Origin: JAQVEB01 sp028698105
GTDB taxonomy: Bacteria; Bacteroidota; Bacteroidia; Bacteroidales; Dysgonomonadaceae
Direction: 5' to 3'
Assembly: GCA_964293155.1 (NCBI GenBank)
Contig: CAXYYA010000011.1
Location: 1-64,000 of the forward strand
DNA length: 64,000 nt
Position numbers and translations under genes: made by a program. The notes beneath the pieces were generated by a model that saw only the letters and a program-made list of their open reading frames with translations, was not told where the DNA came from and made no database searches. This document shows, in pieces, positions 42,306-51,934 of this stretch. Positions within the stretch are counted from its first letter, which is position 1. Every line of letters begins with the position of its first letter.

Positions 42306-44111
42306 TTATTTTTTGGGATACAATGCCTGCATTACGTTCATAATATAATCGGCCAAATGTTCGCATTCGTTAATAATATCCATATAAATCACGCCTGTTT
42401 GGTAAGGATAAATCCCGTCGTTCACATCTTCGATGTTTTTTCTTCTGAACAACGCCCGCGTTTCGTTAATGAGCGTTTCTATGTTGATGCTCCTGTTCAG
42501 GTCTTCTTCTTTTGTTTCGCGTTGTTTCAGCACAAGATCCACCTGGTCTAAAGCGGTCTCCAGCAAATCGAACATATCGTTGATATTTTTATTCAATGTT
42601 TCGGGAAACGCAATGTCGCCTTCCATTTTTCTGCGGTACGTTTTACCCAGATTGTGGCAGGCGTCGGCCATACTTTCGATTTCGGTAACACACCGCATGA
42701 TATTGCGAAGCTTCATTTTACTTTCGGAACTGAGCCCTCCGTTCGCTACTTTGTTGAGATAATCGGCAATTTCCAGTTCCATGCGGTCGCTGATGCCTTC
42801 GTATTTTTCGATCCGGCTTATGAATTTCACCGATTTCTTGTCTTTTTCCGACATCGCCAACCGGCGCACAAAACCAAACATACGCCGCGTGCGCATGCCG
42901 TACACTTCCATCTCTTTTTCTGCTTGCAGAATAGACAGTTCACTCGTGGACAACAGTCCGGAGGAGATGTATTGCAGTTGGAATTCCACATCGTCTTCAT
43001 CACCTTTTTTCGGACGAATGACTTTTATGCATATTTTCTCATAAAGCTTCACAAACCAGATCATAATGCTCACATTGATCACGTTGAAAAGCGTGTGAAA
43101 GAGCGAAAGGCCGTAAGACATGGATGCCTCAAAGCCCAGCAGCCTGGATTTTACGGCAGCAAGCTCCGAAGACAGGGTATCGGAACTTTCGATCAGCTTC
43201 ATCTGTTCGGGAGAAATGGTTGATAAAAAGGCCTGCATTTCACGTGGGTTTTCGGGCGCGAAACCCGTCACGATATTTTCCACCATGATCACGAAATAAT
43301 GGAAAACGAACAGCATCCAGATCACACCGAAAACATTGAACATGAAATGCGAGAAAGCGGCCCTTTTCGCGGAAATATTTCCCGAAAGCGCCGCAATATT
43401 TGCCGTTATCGTTGTACCGATGTTCTCACCCATAATCATAGCCGCCGCCGGTTCAAACCCGATCCATCCCTTTGAGCACATGATGAGCGTAATGGCAACC
43501 GTGGCGCTGCTGGATTGCACGATAATGGTGATGAACGTTCCCAGAGCGAGAAACGACAAAGTGGTAAGAAATCCGTTTTCCCCGAAGTTTTGGACGAACT
43601 CCAATATTTCGGGATGCTGCCGCAGATCGGGCATGGAATTTTTCAACAGGTCTAACCCTAAAAACAAAAACGAAAACCCGAAAATGAATTCCCCAAAGGA
43701 TTTTCGTTTGCTATTCGACGAAAAGATAAGCGGCAACCCAATAGCCAGCAACGGAATGGACAGGGCGCTAATGGAAAATTTACCGAATCCGAAAAGGGAG
43801 ATCATCCATGCCGTAACGGTTGTACCGATATTCGCTCCCATGATCACCCCGATGGATTGCACGAGCGACAGCAGGCCTGCATTTACAAAGCTAACCACCA
43901 TTACCGTGGTGGCCGATGATGATTGTACCAGGGCGGTGATCAATACGCCGGTAAGCACACCCATCACGCGGTTTTTGGTCATTGCCGAAAGGATATTCCT
44001 AAGTTGCTTACCAGCAATTTTTTGGAGCGCTTCACTCATGATCTTCATTCCATAAAGAAACATCCCCAAAGACCCGACAAGTTTCAGAAAGTCGAAGAAA
44101 TTGTATTCCAT
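42306..44111 (-). CDS. Na/Pi cotransporter with PhoU-like tail
   Basis: The 601-residue protein (ATG at 44111, MEYNFFDFLKL) has two inverted repeats with the QSSSATT signature (ALVQSSSATTVMVV and IIVQSSSATVAITL) typical of Na+/phosphate cotransporters. A C-terminal helical PhoU-like domain starts at about residue 400. It probably imports or exports phosphate. It diverges from the nucleoside kinase gene. Confidence 0.9.
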   Translation of the reverse strand: MEYNFFDFLKLVGSLGMFLYGMKIMSEALQKIAGKQLRNILSAMTKNRVMGVLTGVLITALVQSSSATTVMVVSFVNAGLLSLVQSIGVIMGANIGTTVTAWMISLFGFGKFSISALSIPLLAIGLPLIFSSNSKRKSFGEFIFGFSFLFLGLDLLKNSMPDLRQHPEILEFVQNFGENGFLTTLSFLALGTFITIIVQSSSATVAITLIMCSKGWIGFEPAAAMIMGENIGTTITANIAALSGNISAKRAAFSHFMFNVFGVIWMLFVFHYFVIMVENIVTGFAPENPREMQAFLSTISPEQMKLIESSDTLSSELAAVKSRLLGFEASMSYGLSLFHTLFNVINVSIMIWFVKLYEKICIKVIRPKKGDEDDVEFQLQYISSGLLSTSELSILQAEKEMEVYGMRTRRMFGFVRRLAMSEKDKKSVKFISRIEKYEGISDRMELEIADYLNKVANGGLSSESKMKLRNIMRCVTEIESMADACHNLGKTYRRKMEGDIAFPETLNKNINDMFDLLETALDQVDLVLKQRETKEEDLNRSINIETLINETRALFRRKNIEDVNDGIYPYQTGVIYMDIINECEHLADYIMNVMQALYPKK

Positions 44112-44138
44112 GTTCAAAAAATAGCGTAATTTAGCAGA

Positions 44139-44170
44139 CAAAAATACCCAAAAAAAAAGGTAGTTGCAAA
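44139..44170 (-). promoter_or_regulatory. Promoter of the Na/Pi cotransporter gene
   Basis: On the minus strand TTTG (44170-44167), 20 nt, then TATTTTTG (44146-44139) match the Bacteroidota consensus well; the ATG is 27 nt further on. Confidence 0.65.
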
Positions 44171-44195
44171 TATTTGTAAAAATACTGCTAATATA

Positions 44196-45863
44196 ATGAC
44201 GGATACAGTTAAAATCTATTGCGTAAATACAAACGAACAAAAAGAAGTAGCCATCGGAGCTTCGTTGGAGGAGTTGATCCCGCTGCTGGGAGTTAAGATG
44301 CCTTATCTCATCGCGAACGCGAAAGTTAACAACAAGACGGAATCGCTGGCCTACCGGATTTACCGGCCGAAAAGAATTGAATATGTGGATGTCGGCAATT
44401 CGTCCGCTATGCGCACTTACGTCCGTTCGCTGTGTTTTATTTTGGCCAAGGCCGTGGACGATGTGTTGCCCAATGCCGAAATGTACATCGAACATGCCGT
44501 TTCATACGGTTATTATTTTCAGATCGAGGCCGAACAAAAAATAACGAAAGAAGTGCTGGACGCCATTCGCACGCGGATGCACGAAATTGTGGCCGCCGAC
44601 ATTCCTTTTAAATCGGTGGAAGATGAAATATCGAAGGTGGTGAATATTTTTCGCTCTCACAACATGGAAGACAAGGCGCTTCTGCTGGAAACATCCGATT
44701 TTCTGTACGCATATTATTTCATGCTCGATAACTACATTGATTATTACTACGGATGCCTCACTCCCTCCACCGGATATATAAAACTCTTTGACATTCACGA
44801 ATATAACGGCGGATTCCTGCTTCAGGTTCCCCTGAAAAGCAATCCCGAAATACTGGCACCGGTGGTCAAGCAGGAGAAACTGCTGAATGTCTATCGGGAA
44901 CACCTCAAGTTTTTGAAAATAAGCGAATTGGATAACGTGGGCGATTTAAATAAAGCCAAACAAGACGGCCGCATGTCCGAAGTTATTCAAATAGCCGAGG
45001 CATACCAATCGAAACAAATTTCCGATATTGCCACCAAAATCTCCAGCCGCTATCGCGAAGGGGTTCGCGTGGTGCTGATTTCCGGCCCGTCGTCATCGGG
45101 GAAGACCACGTTTCGCAAACGCCTCGAAATTCAGTTACTGGTTGATTTGTTAAAACCCGTAGGAATTTCACTGGACGATTATTTTGTGGAACGCGATGCC
45201 ACACCCGTAGATGCGTTTGGCGAAAAAGATTACGAATCGCTCTACGCCCTCGATCTGGAACTTTTTGAAAACCATCTGCTGGCGCTGCTGGAAGGCAACG
45301 AGGTGGAGCTGCCGTCTTATAACTTCGTTACCGGAAAGCGCGAGTACAAAAACAACCGACTGAAAATAGGCGATAACAGCGTGATCATCATCGAAGGCAT
45401 TCACGCACTCAATCCCGAATTAACCGCGCGCATACCGGCAGAGAAAAAATTCATGGTATATGTTTCGGCATTAACGTCCATCTCGCTCGATGACCACAAC
45501 TGGATTCCGGCAGCCGATAATCGCCTGCTGCGGCGCATTGTACGCGATTTTCGTTACCGCGGATACTCGGCACAGGATACCATTTCGCGCTGGGACAGCG
45601 TTCGCCGAGGCGAGGAAAAATGGATTTTCCCGTATCAGGAAAACGCCGATGTAATGTTTAACTCGGCTATGATCTATGAGCTCGCGGCCATTCGCCGCCA
45701 CGCCGAACCCATTTTATTGCAGGTACCGCGTGCCATGCCCGAATTTGCCGAGGCACACCGTTTACTCAAATTTTTGAGTTATTTCAACTATATTACCGAC
45801 CGCGAATTGCCACCAACCTCGCTGTTGCGCGAGTTTTTGGGGGGAAGCAGTTTCAGGTATTGA
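44196..45863 (+). CDS. Nucleoside (uridine) kinase with N-terminal TGS/ThrRS-like domain
   Basis: The 555-residue protein has an N-terminal TGS-like segment and a second domain like the editing region of threonyl-tRNA synthetase (AEMYIEHAVSYGYYFQIE). A P-loop kinase follows from about residue 285 (VVLISGPSSSGKTTFRKRL, SLDDYFVERDATP, VIIIEGIHALNP). It probably phosphorylates uridine or cytidine. The gene lies 30 nt upstream of atpA, so it may share its transcript. Confidence 0.87.
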   Translation: MTDTVKIYCVNTNEQKEVAIGASLEELIPLLGVKMPYLIANAKVNNKTESLAYRIYRPKRIEYVDVGNSSAMRTYVRSLCFILAKAVDDVLPNAEMYIEHAVSYGYYFQIEAEQKITKEVLDAIRTRMHEIVAADIPFKSVEDEISKVVNIFRSHNMEDKALLLETSDFLYAYYFMLDNYIDYYYGCLTPSTGYIKLFDIHEYNGGFLLQVPLKSNPEILAPVVKQEKLLNVYREHLKFLKISELDNVGDLNKAKQDGRMSEVIQIAEAYQSKQISDIATKISSRYREGVRVVLISGPSSSGKTTFRKRLEIQLLVDLLKPVGISLDDYFVERDATPVDAFGEKDYESLYALDLELFENHLLALLEGNEVELPSYNFVTGKREYKNNRLKIGDNSVIIIEGIHALNPELTARIPAEKKFMVYVSALTSISLDDHNWIPAADNRLLRRIVRDFRYRGYSAQDTISRWDSVRRGEEKWIFPYQENADVMFNSAMIYELAAIRRHAEPILLQVPRAMPEFAEAHRLLKFLSYFNYITDRELPPTSLLREFLGGSSFRY

Positions 45864-45893
45864 CCGCATAACACACAACCAAAAGAGATAAAA

Positions 45894-47483
45894 ATGGCGG
45901 ACAGTCAAATAAAGATCAGTGAAGTTTCCGAAGTGTTGCGGATGCAACTCGAAGGAATAGATACGGATGTGAAATTCGATGAAACAGGCATCGTGATACG
46001 CGTAAGCGACGGCGTGATACGCGTTTACGGCCTTCGCAACGCCGAAGCCGATGAACTGCTCCAGTTCGATAACGGTATTGAAGCGATCGTGATGAATCTG
46101 GAGGAAGACAACGTCGGCGCTATTTTGCTGGGCCCGTCGAGTGAGATAAAAGAAGGCTACACCGTGAAGCGTACCGGCCGCGTGGCATCCATTTTCGTGG
46201 GCGAAGGAATGCTCGGGCGGGTGATAGACCCGTTGGGCAGCCCGATAGACGGCAAGGGAGCCCTCACCGGCAAAACCGTGCAAATGCCGCTGGAACGCAA
46301 AGCGCCCGGCGTAATCTATCGCCAACCGGTGAACACGCCTCTGCAAACGGGACTTAAAGCTATTGACGCCATGATCCCGATGGGGCGCGGCCAGCGCGAA
46401 CTGATCATCGGCGACCGCCAAACCGGTAAAACGAGTATTGCCATTGACACCATCATCAACCAGCGAAAGAATTTTGAAGAAGGCAATCCGGTGTTTTGCA
46501 TTTATGTGGCCGTAGGGCAAAAAGGTTCTTCGGTAGCTTCCATCGTGCAAACACTCACCGATTATAACGCAATGGATTACACCGTGGTGGTTGCCGCAAA
46601 CGGTTCCGACCCTGCTGCCATGCGCTATATCGCGCCGTTTGCCGGCGCCGCCATCGGCGAGTATTTTCGCGATACGGGACGCAATGCGCTGGTGGTGTAC
46701 GACGACCTGTCGAAACAGGCGGTAGCTTATCGGGAAGTATCGCTGATCCTGCGTCGTCCTTCGGGACGCGAAGCCTATCCGGGCGATATTTTCTATTTAC
46801 ACTCGCGACTGCTGGAACGCGCTGCGCGCATTATTTCGCAACAAGAGGTTGCCGAACAAATGAACGATTTGCCCGAAAGCCTGAACGGGAAAGTGAAGGG
46901 CGGCGGTTCGCTCACGGCGCTCCCTATCATTGAAACACAGGCTGGCGACGTATCAGCCTATATTCCCACCAACGTGATCTCCATTACCGACGGTCAGATC
47001 TTCCTCGAAACCGACCTGTTCAACCGCGGCATCCGCCCGGCCATCAACGTGGGAATTTCAGTTTCGCGCGTAGGCGGCAACGCCCAGATCAAAGCAATGA
47101 AAAAAGTAGCCGGAACGCTCAAAATTGACCAGGCGCAGTATCAGGAACTGGCCGCTTTCGCCAAATTCGGCGGCGATATGGACGCGGTTACAGCCATGAC
47201 CATAGACAAAGGACAGAAAAACGAACGGCTGCTCGTTCAACCGCTGCATCAACCTATGAGTGTGGAAAATGAGATCGCCGTTTTGTATTGCGGAACCAAT
47301 GGTTTGCTGAAAGACGTCCCGATAGATAAAATCCGCGAATTTGAAAAGAAATTTCTCGAAACACTGGAGTTGGCGCATCGCAACGATGTGCTGGATGTCC
47401 TGAAAAAAGGCGAGCTCACCGATGAAGTGAAGCAAACCATCGAATACGTGGCGGCCGAGATCGTGAAACAACTAAACGGATAA
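45894..47483 (+). CDS. atpA: ATP synthase F1 alpha subunit
   Basis: The 529-residue subunit has the start MADSQIKISEVSEVLRMQLE, Walker A GDRQTGKTSIA and the region DDLSKQAVAYREVSLILRRPSGREAYPGD split across the catalytic interface. It looks intact. It is separated from the other atp genes by about 31 kb and lies on the other strand, followed by atpG after 12 nt. The RBS AAAAGAGATAAAA precedes the ATG. Confidence 0.97.
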   Translation: MADSQIKISEVSEVLRMQLEGIDTDVKFDETGIVIRVSDGVIRVYGLRNAEADELLQFDNGIEAIVMNLEEDNVGAILLGPSSEIKEGYTVKRTGRVASIFVGEGMLGRVIDPLGSPIDGKGALTGKTVQMPLERKAPGVIYRQPVNTPLQTGLKAIDAMIPMGRGQRELIIGDRQTGKTSIAIDTIINQRKNFEEGNPVFCIYVAVGQKGSSVASIVQTLTDYNAMDYTVVVAANGSDPAAMRYIAPFAGAAIGEYFRDTGRNALVVYDDLSKQAVAYREVSLILRRPSGREAYPGDIFYLHSRLLERAARIISQQEVAEQMNDLPESLNGKVKGGGSLTALPIIETQAGDVSAYIPTNVISITDGQIFLETDLFNRGIRPAINVGISVSRVGGNAQIKAMKKVAGTLKIDQAQYQELAAFAKFGGDMDAVTAMTIDKGQKNERLLVQPLHQPMSVENEIAVLYCGTNGLLKDVPIDKIREFEKKFLETLELAHRNDVLDVLKKGELTDEVKQTIEYVAAEIVKQLNG

Positions 47484-47495
47484 ACGGGTAACGAT

Positions 47496-48368
47496 ATGGC
47501 AACGCTCAAGGAACTCAAGAGACGGATACAGTCGGTAAAATCAACACAGAAAATCACATCGGCCATGATGATGATCTCTTCGGCCAAGTTGAGAAAAGCC
47601 CAACGTGTAATCCAAAATCTGTATCCCTACGAACAAAAGCTAAGCCAGTTGCTTAATATTTTTTTGAGCTCGGAGCAGGAGATTACCACACCTTTTGCGC
47701 AGCAAAGAACCGTAAAACGCGTTGCCATAGTTGCTTTTTCGTCCAACAACAGCCTCGTAGGCAGGTTTAACGACAATGTAACCGATGAATTAAGGGATAC
47801 CCTGAAAAAATATCGTGCGCTCGGAAGAGAAAACATCCTCGTGTACGCGATCGGTGATAAAGCGGCCAAAGCTTCGCTTCAACTCGGGTACAAATCGCAA
47901 CGGAGTTTCAGCGAGATCAGCGAAACGCCAACTTACGATGAAGCGCAAAAACTGGCAGGCGAGCTGATGGACATGTTCCTTCACCAGAAAGTTGATCGCG
48001 TGGAGCTCATTTATCATCATTTCCGCACAAAGAGTTCGCAGGTGATCCGGCACGAAACTTTCCTGCCCATTGAGTTGCAGGCCCAAAAACCCGCCGGGAA
48101 ACAATTGGATTACATTGTTGAACCCGATAAAGAAACGGTGATGAACCAACTAATACCCAAAGTGTTAAAACTGAAAATCTACACCATTCACGCCGACTCC
48201 GTAACCTCGGAACACGCCGCGCGCATGGTGGCCATGCAAATCGCCACGGACAACGCCGATAACCTGATTGATGAGCTTACGCTGCAATTCAACAAATTGC
48301 GCCAGCAAACCATTACCAATGAGTTGCTGGATATTATCGGCGGTTCGTTTGGGAGGGTGAGCGGGTAA
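47496..48368 (+). CDS. atpG: ATP synthase F1 gamma subunit
   Basis: The 290-residue central-shaft protein shows the N-terminal helix MATLKELKRRIQSVKSTQKITSAMMMISSAKL and the C-terminal helix MVAMQIATDNADNLIDELTLQFNKLRQQTITNELLDIIGG. Both match the family. It forms a two-gene block with atpA. No other F1F0 genes are near. Confidence 0.96.
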   Translation: MATLKELKRRIQSVKSTQKITSAMMMISSAKLRKAQRVIQNLYPYEQKLSQLLNIFLSSEQEITTPFAQQRTVKRVAIVAFSSNNSLVGRFNDNVTDELRDTLKKYRALGRENILVYAIGDKAAKASLQLGYKSQRSFSEISETPTYDEAQKLAGELMDMFLHQKVDRVELIYHHFRTKSSQVIRHETFLPIELQAQKPAGKQLDYIVEPDKETVMNQLIPKVLKLKIYTIHADSVTSEHAARMVAMQIATDNADNLIDELTLQFNKLRQQTITNELLDIIGGSFGRVSG

Positions 48369-48383
48369 TATCTTTCCCTCCTG

Positions 48384-48605
48384 CCGATTTGCAATCGGTA
48401 TGTGCCGCAGGCAAGTGTTTATTTCGTAACCCACGCTTTGAGAAAGCGCGCGAACAAAAACGGGACACGAAGTTTTTAACTTCATGAACGAAGGCACAGC
48501 CTCTGTGTCTGACTATCGGCGGATCGTCTCCCAACACCGTCTGACCGATTGCCGGTCTGACGGGTGCGAAAAAACGCATCAGACGGACTTAAGCCGTCAG
48601 ATGCG
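48384..48605. repeat. Array of short hairpins after atpG
   Basis: This gene-free stretch contains a series of different short palindromes: CCGATT/AATCGG (48384-48398), TGCCGCAGGCA (48402-48412), GAAGTT/AACTTC (48469-48483), CACAG/CTGTG (48495-48507), a longer stem with GACCG/CGGTC (about 48536-48567) and GACGG/CCGTC flanked by GCATC/GATGC (about 48577-48605). They resemble degenerate REP-like arrays. No ORF or RNA gene is evident. Confidence 0.6.
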
Positions 48606-48637
48606 AAAAAAAAGGTGCGGAGAAAAATCCCCGCACC
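48606..48637 (-). terminator. Terminator of nagB
   Basis: GGTGCGG (48614-48620) and CCGCACC (48631-48637) form a stem, and on the minus strand eight T residues follow. It lies 24 nt after the nagB stop. Confidence 0.8.
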
Positions 48638-48661
48638 ATATAACTCATATCCCGAAAACTA

Positions 48662-49471
48662 TTACAACAACGATTCCGGGTCTAAATTATCGTGCTCGAT
48701 ATCCAGAAAATACTTATACGTACCCACTTTCAACTCGGCGCATGCATCGTAATCGCACACGATAATTCCTTTCGGGTGCAGTTGCAGCGCGCTGATCGTC
48801 CACATTTGCGTGATGGGGCCTTCCACGGCGTGATACAGCGCGCGCGCTTTGTGGTGTCCGTTCACGAGGATAAGCACCTCTTTGGCATCGAGCACCGTGC
48901 CCACGCCAACGGTAAGAGCCGTTTTGGGAACTTTGTTTACGTCGTTGTCGAAAAAGCGCGAGTTGGCGATCACCGTGTCGGTTGTGAGCGTTTTCACGCG
49001 CGTGCGCGAACTCAGCGACGAGCCGGGCTCGTTAAACGCGATGTGCCCGTCGGGGCCGATCCCACCCAGGAACAGATCAATTCCTCCTGCATCGGCAATG
49101 GCTTTTTCGTAAGCAGCACATTCGGCTTCGGGATTGTCGGCCATACCGTTGAGAATGTGTGCGTTCTCCTTTTTAATATCAATATGGCTAAAAAAATTGC
49201 TCCACATAAACGTATAGTAACTTTGCTCGTGATCCCTCGGCAAACCGATATACTCGTCCATGTTGAACGTGATCACGTTTTCGAACGACACCACGCCGTT
49301 TTCGTACAATTTAATCAGCGCTTTGTACGTTGCCAAAGGCGATGAGCCGGTTGGTAAGCCCAATTTAAACGGCTTCTCGGCCGTAGGATTCGCCTTGTTG
49401 ATTTTTGCCGCGATGTAATTGGCAGCCCACTCTGCCATTTGCTTTGAATCGGGTTGAATAATTAGTCTCAT
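48662..49471 (-). CDS. nagB: Glucosamine-6-phosphate deaminase
   Basis: The 269-residue protein (ATG 49471, MRLIIQPDSKQ) has the family motifs LGLPTGSSP, FNMDEYIGLP and GGIGPDGHIAFNEPGSSL. It converts glucosamine-6-phosphate to fructose-6-phosphate and ammonia. The long upstream reading beyond this start is repeat DNA and unlikely to be translated. Confidence 0.95.
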   Translation of the reverse strand: MRLIIQPDSKQMAEWAANYIAAKINKANPTAEKPFKLGLPTGSSPLATYKALIKLYENGVVSFENVITFNMDEYIGLPRDHEQSYYTFMWSNFFSHIDIKKENAHILNGMADNPEAECAAYEKAIADAGGIDLFLGGIGPDGHIAFNEPGSSLSSRTRVKTLTTDTVIANSRFFDNDVNKVPKTALTVGVGTVLDAKEVLILVNGHHKARALYHAVEGPITQMWTISALQLHPKGIIVCDYDACAELKVGTYKYFLDIEHDNLDPESLL

Positions 49472-49501
49472 ATTTTTATATTTTTGATGTGATGTTTTTA
49501 T

Positions 49502-49536
49502 GATGGATGATGGATGACGGATGACGGATGCCGGGC
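49502..49536. repeat. Heptanucleotide tandem repeat upstream of nagB
   Basis: About five imperfect copies of GATGGAT/GACGGAT follow each other in the leader region of nagB. There is no hairpin; slippage is the likely origin. Confidence 0.6.
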
Positions 49537-49618
49537 GTTGATATGGATTTATCACTTTGTTCGATATGATAAACCTCCTTTTCAAGCGCGAAGGCAGAGT
49601 CATCGTCTTCCGAGCTCT

Positions 49619-50854
49619 CTAATGGCAAACAATTTTTTGCGGGTTCATTTTTTCGCCCGAATTTAACCTGTCGGCCATCGTTTTACCGAGTTGTCCCGCC
49701 TCCTGAAAAACCTCGTCGTTAAGCGATTGCTTCATAGCCACCGGATGGCAAACGATTTCAAATTCCATTTTCTCATAGAATTCCTTAAACTGTTTTTGTG
49801 TGGCATCGGCCCAGGTGAAACCGCCGAAATAACTGAAAAAGCGATTTTTCAGGTTTCGGTTTTCCAACGCCGAGAGCAAACTTTCCATCGCCGGATAGAG
49901 CTTATTGTTGTAGGTTGGCGAACCCACGATAAACGCTTCGTACTTGAAAATATCGCGAATGATATCCGATGCGTGGCTCTTGGAAACGTTGTGAACCACA
50001 ATATTGCGAATGCCGTTCAATGCTGCCGATGTAGCAATAACTTCGGCAAGTTGCTCGGTGTTGCCGTACATGCTTCCGTAAACAATCACCAGCCCTTTTT
50101 CCAGCGGCTCGTACCGGCTCAGTTTATCGTATAGCGAAACCACTTCCGAAATGTGTTCTTTTTCGGTCCACACCGGGCCGTGCGTGGAACAGATCACATC
50201 AATGGCCACACCCGAAAGCTTTTTGAGCGCAGCCTGCACGGGCGAACCGTATTTACCGACAATGTTGGAGTAATAGCGAATCATTTCATCGCGATAACTC
50301 ACCGGATTCAACTGCGCATCCGTCACGCCGCCATCCAGCGCTCCGAAGGTACCGAACGCATCGCCGGCAAACAGGGTTTTCATTTCGGGGATGTAGGTCA
50401 TCATTGTTTCGGGCCAGTGAACCATGGGTGTCAAATGAAACTGCAATGTATTTTTCCCGATATTCAGTTCATCCTTGTCTTTCACCACCAGAATGTTTTC
50501 GGTGATGCCGTAATAGCCTTCCAACATGCCCTCTGTGCGGTTGTTGCCGATAATTTTTATATCGGGATACCTGTTCACGAGCCATTCAATGGAGCCGGAG
50601 TGATCGGGTTCCATGTGATTAACCACCAGATAATCTATCGATTTGTCGCCCAATACCGATTTTATCTTCCGGAAGTAAACATCGGAATAACACACATCCA
50701 CGGTATCTATCAACACCGTTTTTTCGTCTTTAATAATATATGAATTATACGAAACTCCTTTCGGCAACGGCCACAGGTTTTCGAAAAGATGTTTGGTGCG
50801 GTCGTTCACACCAACATAATAGAGGTTCTCTTTGATTTCTAATGGTTTGTACAT
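49619..50854 (-). CDS. Flavodiiron protein (FprA type)
   Basis: The 411-residue protein has an N-terminal metallo-beta-lactamase-like diiron domain with the ligands in VNHMEPDHSGS, HWPETM, FAGDAFG and STHGPVW. A flavodoxin domain follows (LVIVYGSMYGNTEQLAEVIA, VGSPTYNNKLYPAM). Such enzymes reduce oxygen or nitric oxide to water or nitrous oxide and protect anaerobes. No rubredoxin gene is adjacent. Confidence 0.92.
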   Translation of the reverse strand: MYKPLEIKENLYYVGVNDRTKHLFENLWPLPKGVSYNSYIIKDEKTVLIDTVDVCYSDVYFRKIKSVLGDKSIDYLVVNHMEPDHSGSIEWLVNRYPDIKIIGNNRTEGMLEGYYGITENILVVKDKDELNIGKNTLQFHLTPMVHWPETMMTYIPEMKTLFAGDAFGTFGALDGGVTDAQLNPVSYRDEMIRYYSNIVGKYGSPVQAALKKLSGVAIDVICSTHGPVWTEKEHISEVVSLYDKLSRYEPLEKGLVIVYGSMYGNTEQLAEVIATSAALNGIRNIVVHNVSKSHASDIIRDIFKYEAFIVGSPTYNNKLYPAMESLLSALENRNLKNRFFSYFGGFTWADATQKQFKEFYEKMEFEIVCHPVAMKQSLNDEVFQEAGQLGKTMADRLNSGEKMNPQKIVCH

Positions 50855-50936
50855 ATTTGAGTTATCAGTTTACAGTTGTCGGTTGAAGTTGTGTAAATTG
50901 TCGAAAATTGGTAGTTTGTAATTGGAGATCGGAAAT

Positions 50937-51827
50937 TTACTTTTTCTTTTTCGCTTCTCTTCTGTCAATATCCGATTGTTTTGGTGTGATCGCTTTCACC
51001 GGTTCGCGTTTCATTGCGCGCCAGATGAGCCAGATACCCCAAATGATAAACGGAACGCTCAACCACTGGCCGATGTTCAGGCCGGTGCTGGCAATCAGAG
51101 AATGTTCGGAATCAACTTGCACGTTTTTAATGAATTCCACAAAGAAACGGAACAGGAAAATAAGCAGAATCCCCACGCCGAGGATCAATCCCTGACGGTC
51201 TTTGGCATTGGTTTTCCAGTATAACCACATGGTTACGGCATAAACCAGCAAATAGAAAGCTGCTTCGTAAATTTGCGTGGGATGCGACGGTTGTGAATAA
51301 ACGGGTTCGGCGCCCTGCATCCACTGATGAAGATTGGTGATAAAGCGAAATCCCCACGGTTGGTCGGTGGGGCCGCCGTAAATTTCATGATTCATCAGGT
51401 TTCCCAAACGAATCATGGCAGCGGTAAAGCCCGTGGGAACCATCACCCTGTCGAACGTCCAAAGCATGCTTTGCTTGGTGATTTTTCGCGAATAGAGCCA
51501 CACGGCGATAATGATACCGATAACACCGCCATGACTGGCCAGACCGCCTTCCCAAATCTTGAGTATCTCTACCGGATGGGAAAGATAATAACCGGGTTCG
51601 TAAAAAAGGCAATGCCCCAATCGTGCTCCGGCGATAATGCCTACCATCATGTAAACGAAAAGCGAATCGAACCACTTTTCGGGCAGGTCTTCGTGTTTGT
51701 ATATCTTTTGTACGACGTAAACGGCTACGATAAGTCCGATGACCCACAACAGGCCATACCAGCGGATTTCACGGCCGAATAATGTGAAAAGCGTGGGATC
51801 TACATCCCAGGTTACGGAGAGGAGCAT
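50937..51827 (-). CDS. lgt: Prolipoprotein diacylglyceryl transferase
   Basis: The 296-residue membrane enzyme has the Lgt features: IRWYGLLWVIGLIVAV near the start, GARLGHCLFYEPGYYL, the GGLASHGGVIG loop and the RLGNLMNHEIYG signature. It attaches diacylglycerol to lipobox cysteines, the first step for the lipoproteins in this window. Confidence 0.95.
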   Translation of the reverse strand: MLLSVTWDVDPTLFTLFGREIRWYGLLWVIGLIVAVYVVQKIYKHEDLPEKWFDSLFVYMMVGIIAGARLGHCLFYEPGYYLSHPVEILKIWEGGLASHGGVIGIIIAVWLYSRKITKQSMLWTFDRVMVPTGFTAAMIRLGNLMNHEIYGGPTDQPWGFRFITNLHQWMQGAEPVYSQPSHPTQIYEAAFYLLVYAVTMWLYWKTNAKDRQGLILGVGILLIFLFRFFVEFIKNVQVDSEHSLIASTGLNIGQWLSVPFIIWGIWLIWRAMKREPVKAITPKQSDIDRREAKKKK

Positions 51828-51851
51828 GATGATGTTTTTGTTTTAATGTTG

Positions 51852-51859
51852 CAAAGATA
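51852..51859 (-). promoter_or_regulatory. Putative -7 box of lgt
   Basis: TATCTTTG on the minus strand fits TAnnTTTG, 25 nt before the lgt ATG. A run of TTGAGTT/AACTCT simple sequence lies just upstream (51880-51940). Confidence 0.4.
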
Positions 51860-51934
51860 GACAAAAAAGTGATGCGTTGTAAGTTTTGAGTTTTGAGTTA
51901 TAAACTTTGAAGCTTGAACTCTGAACTCTAAACG

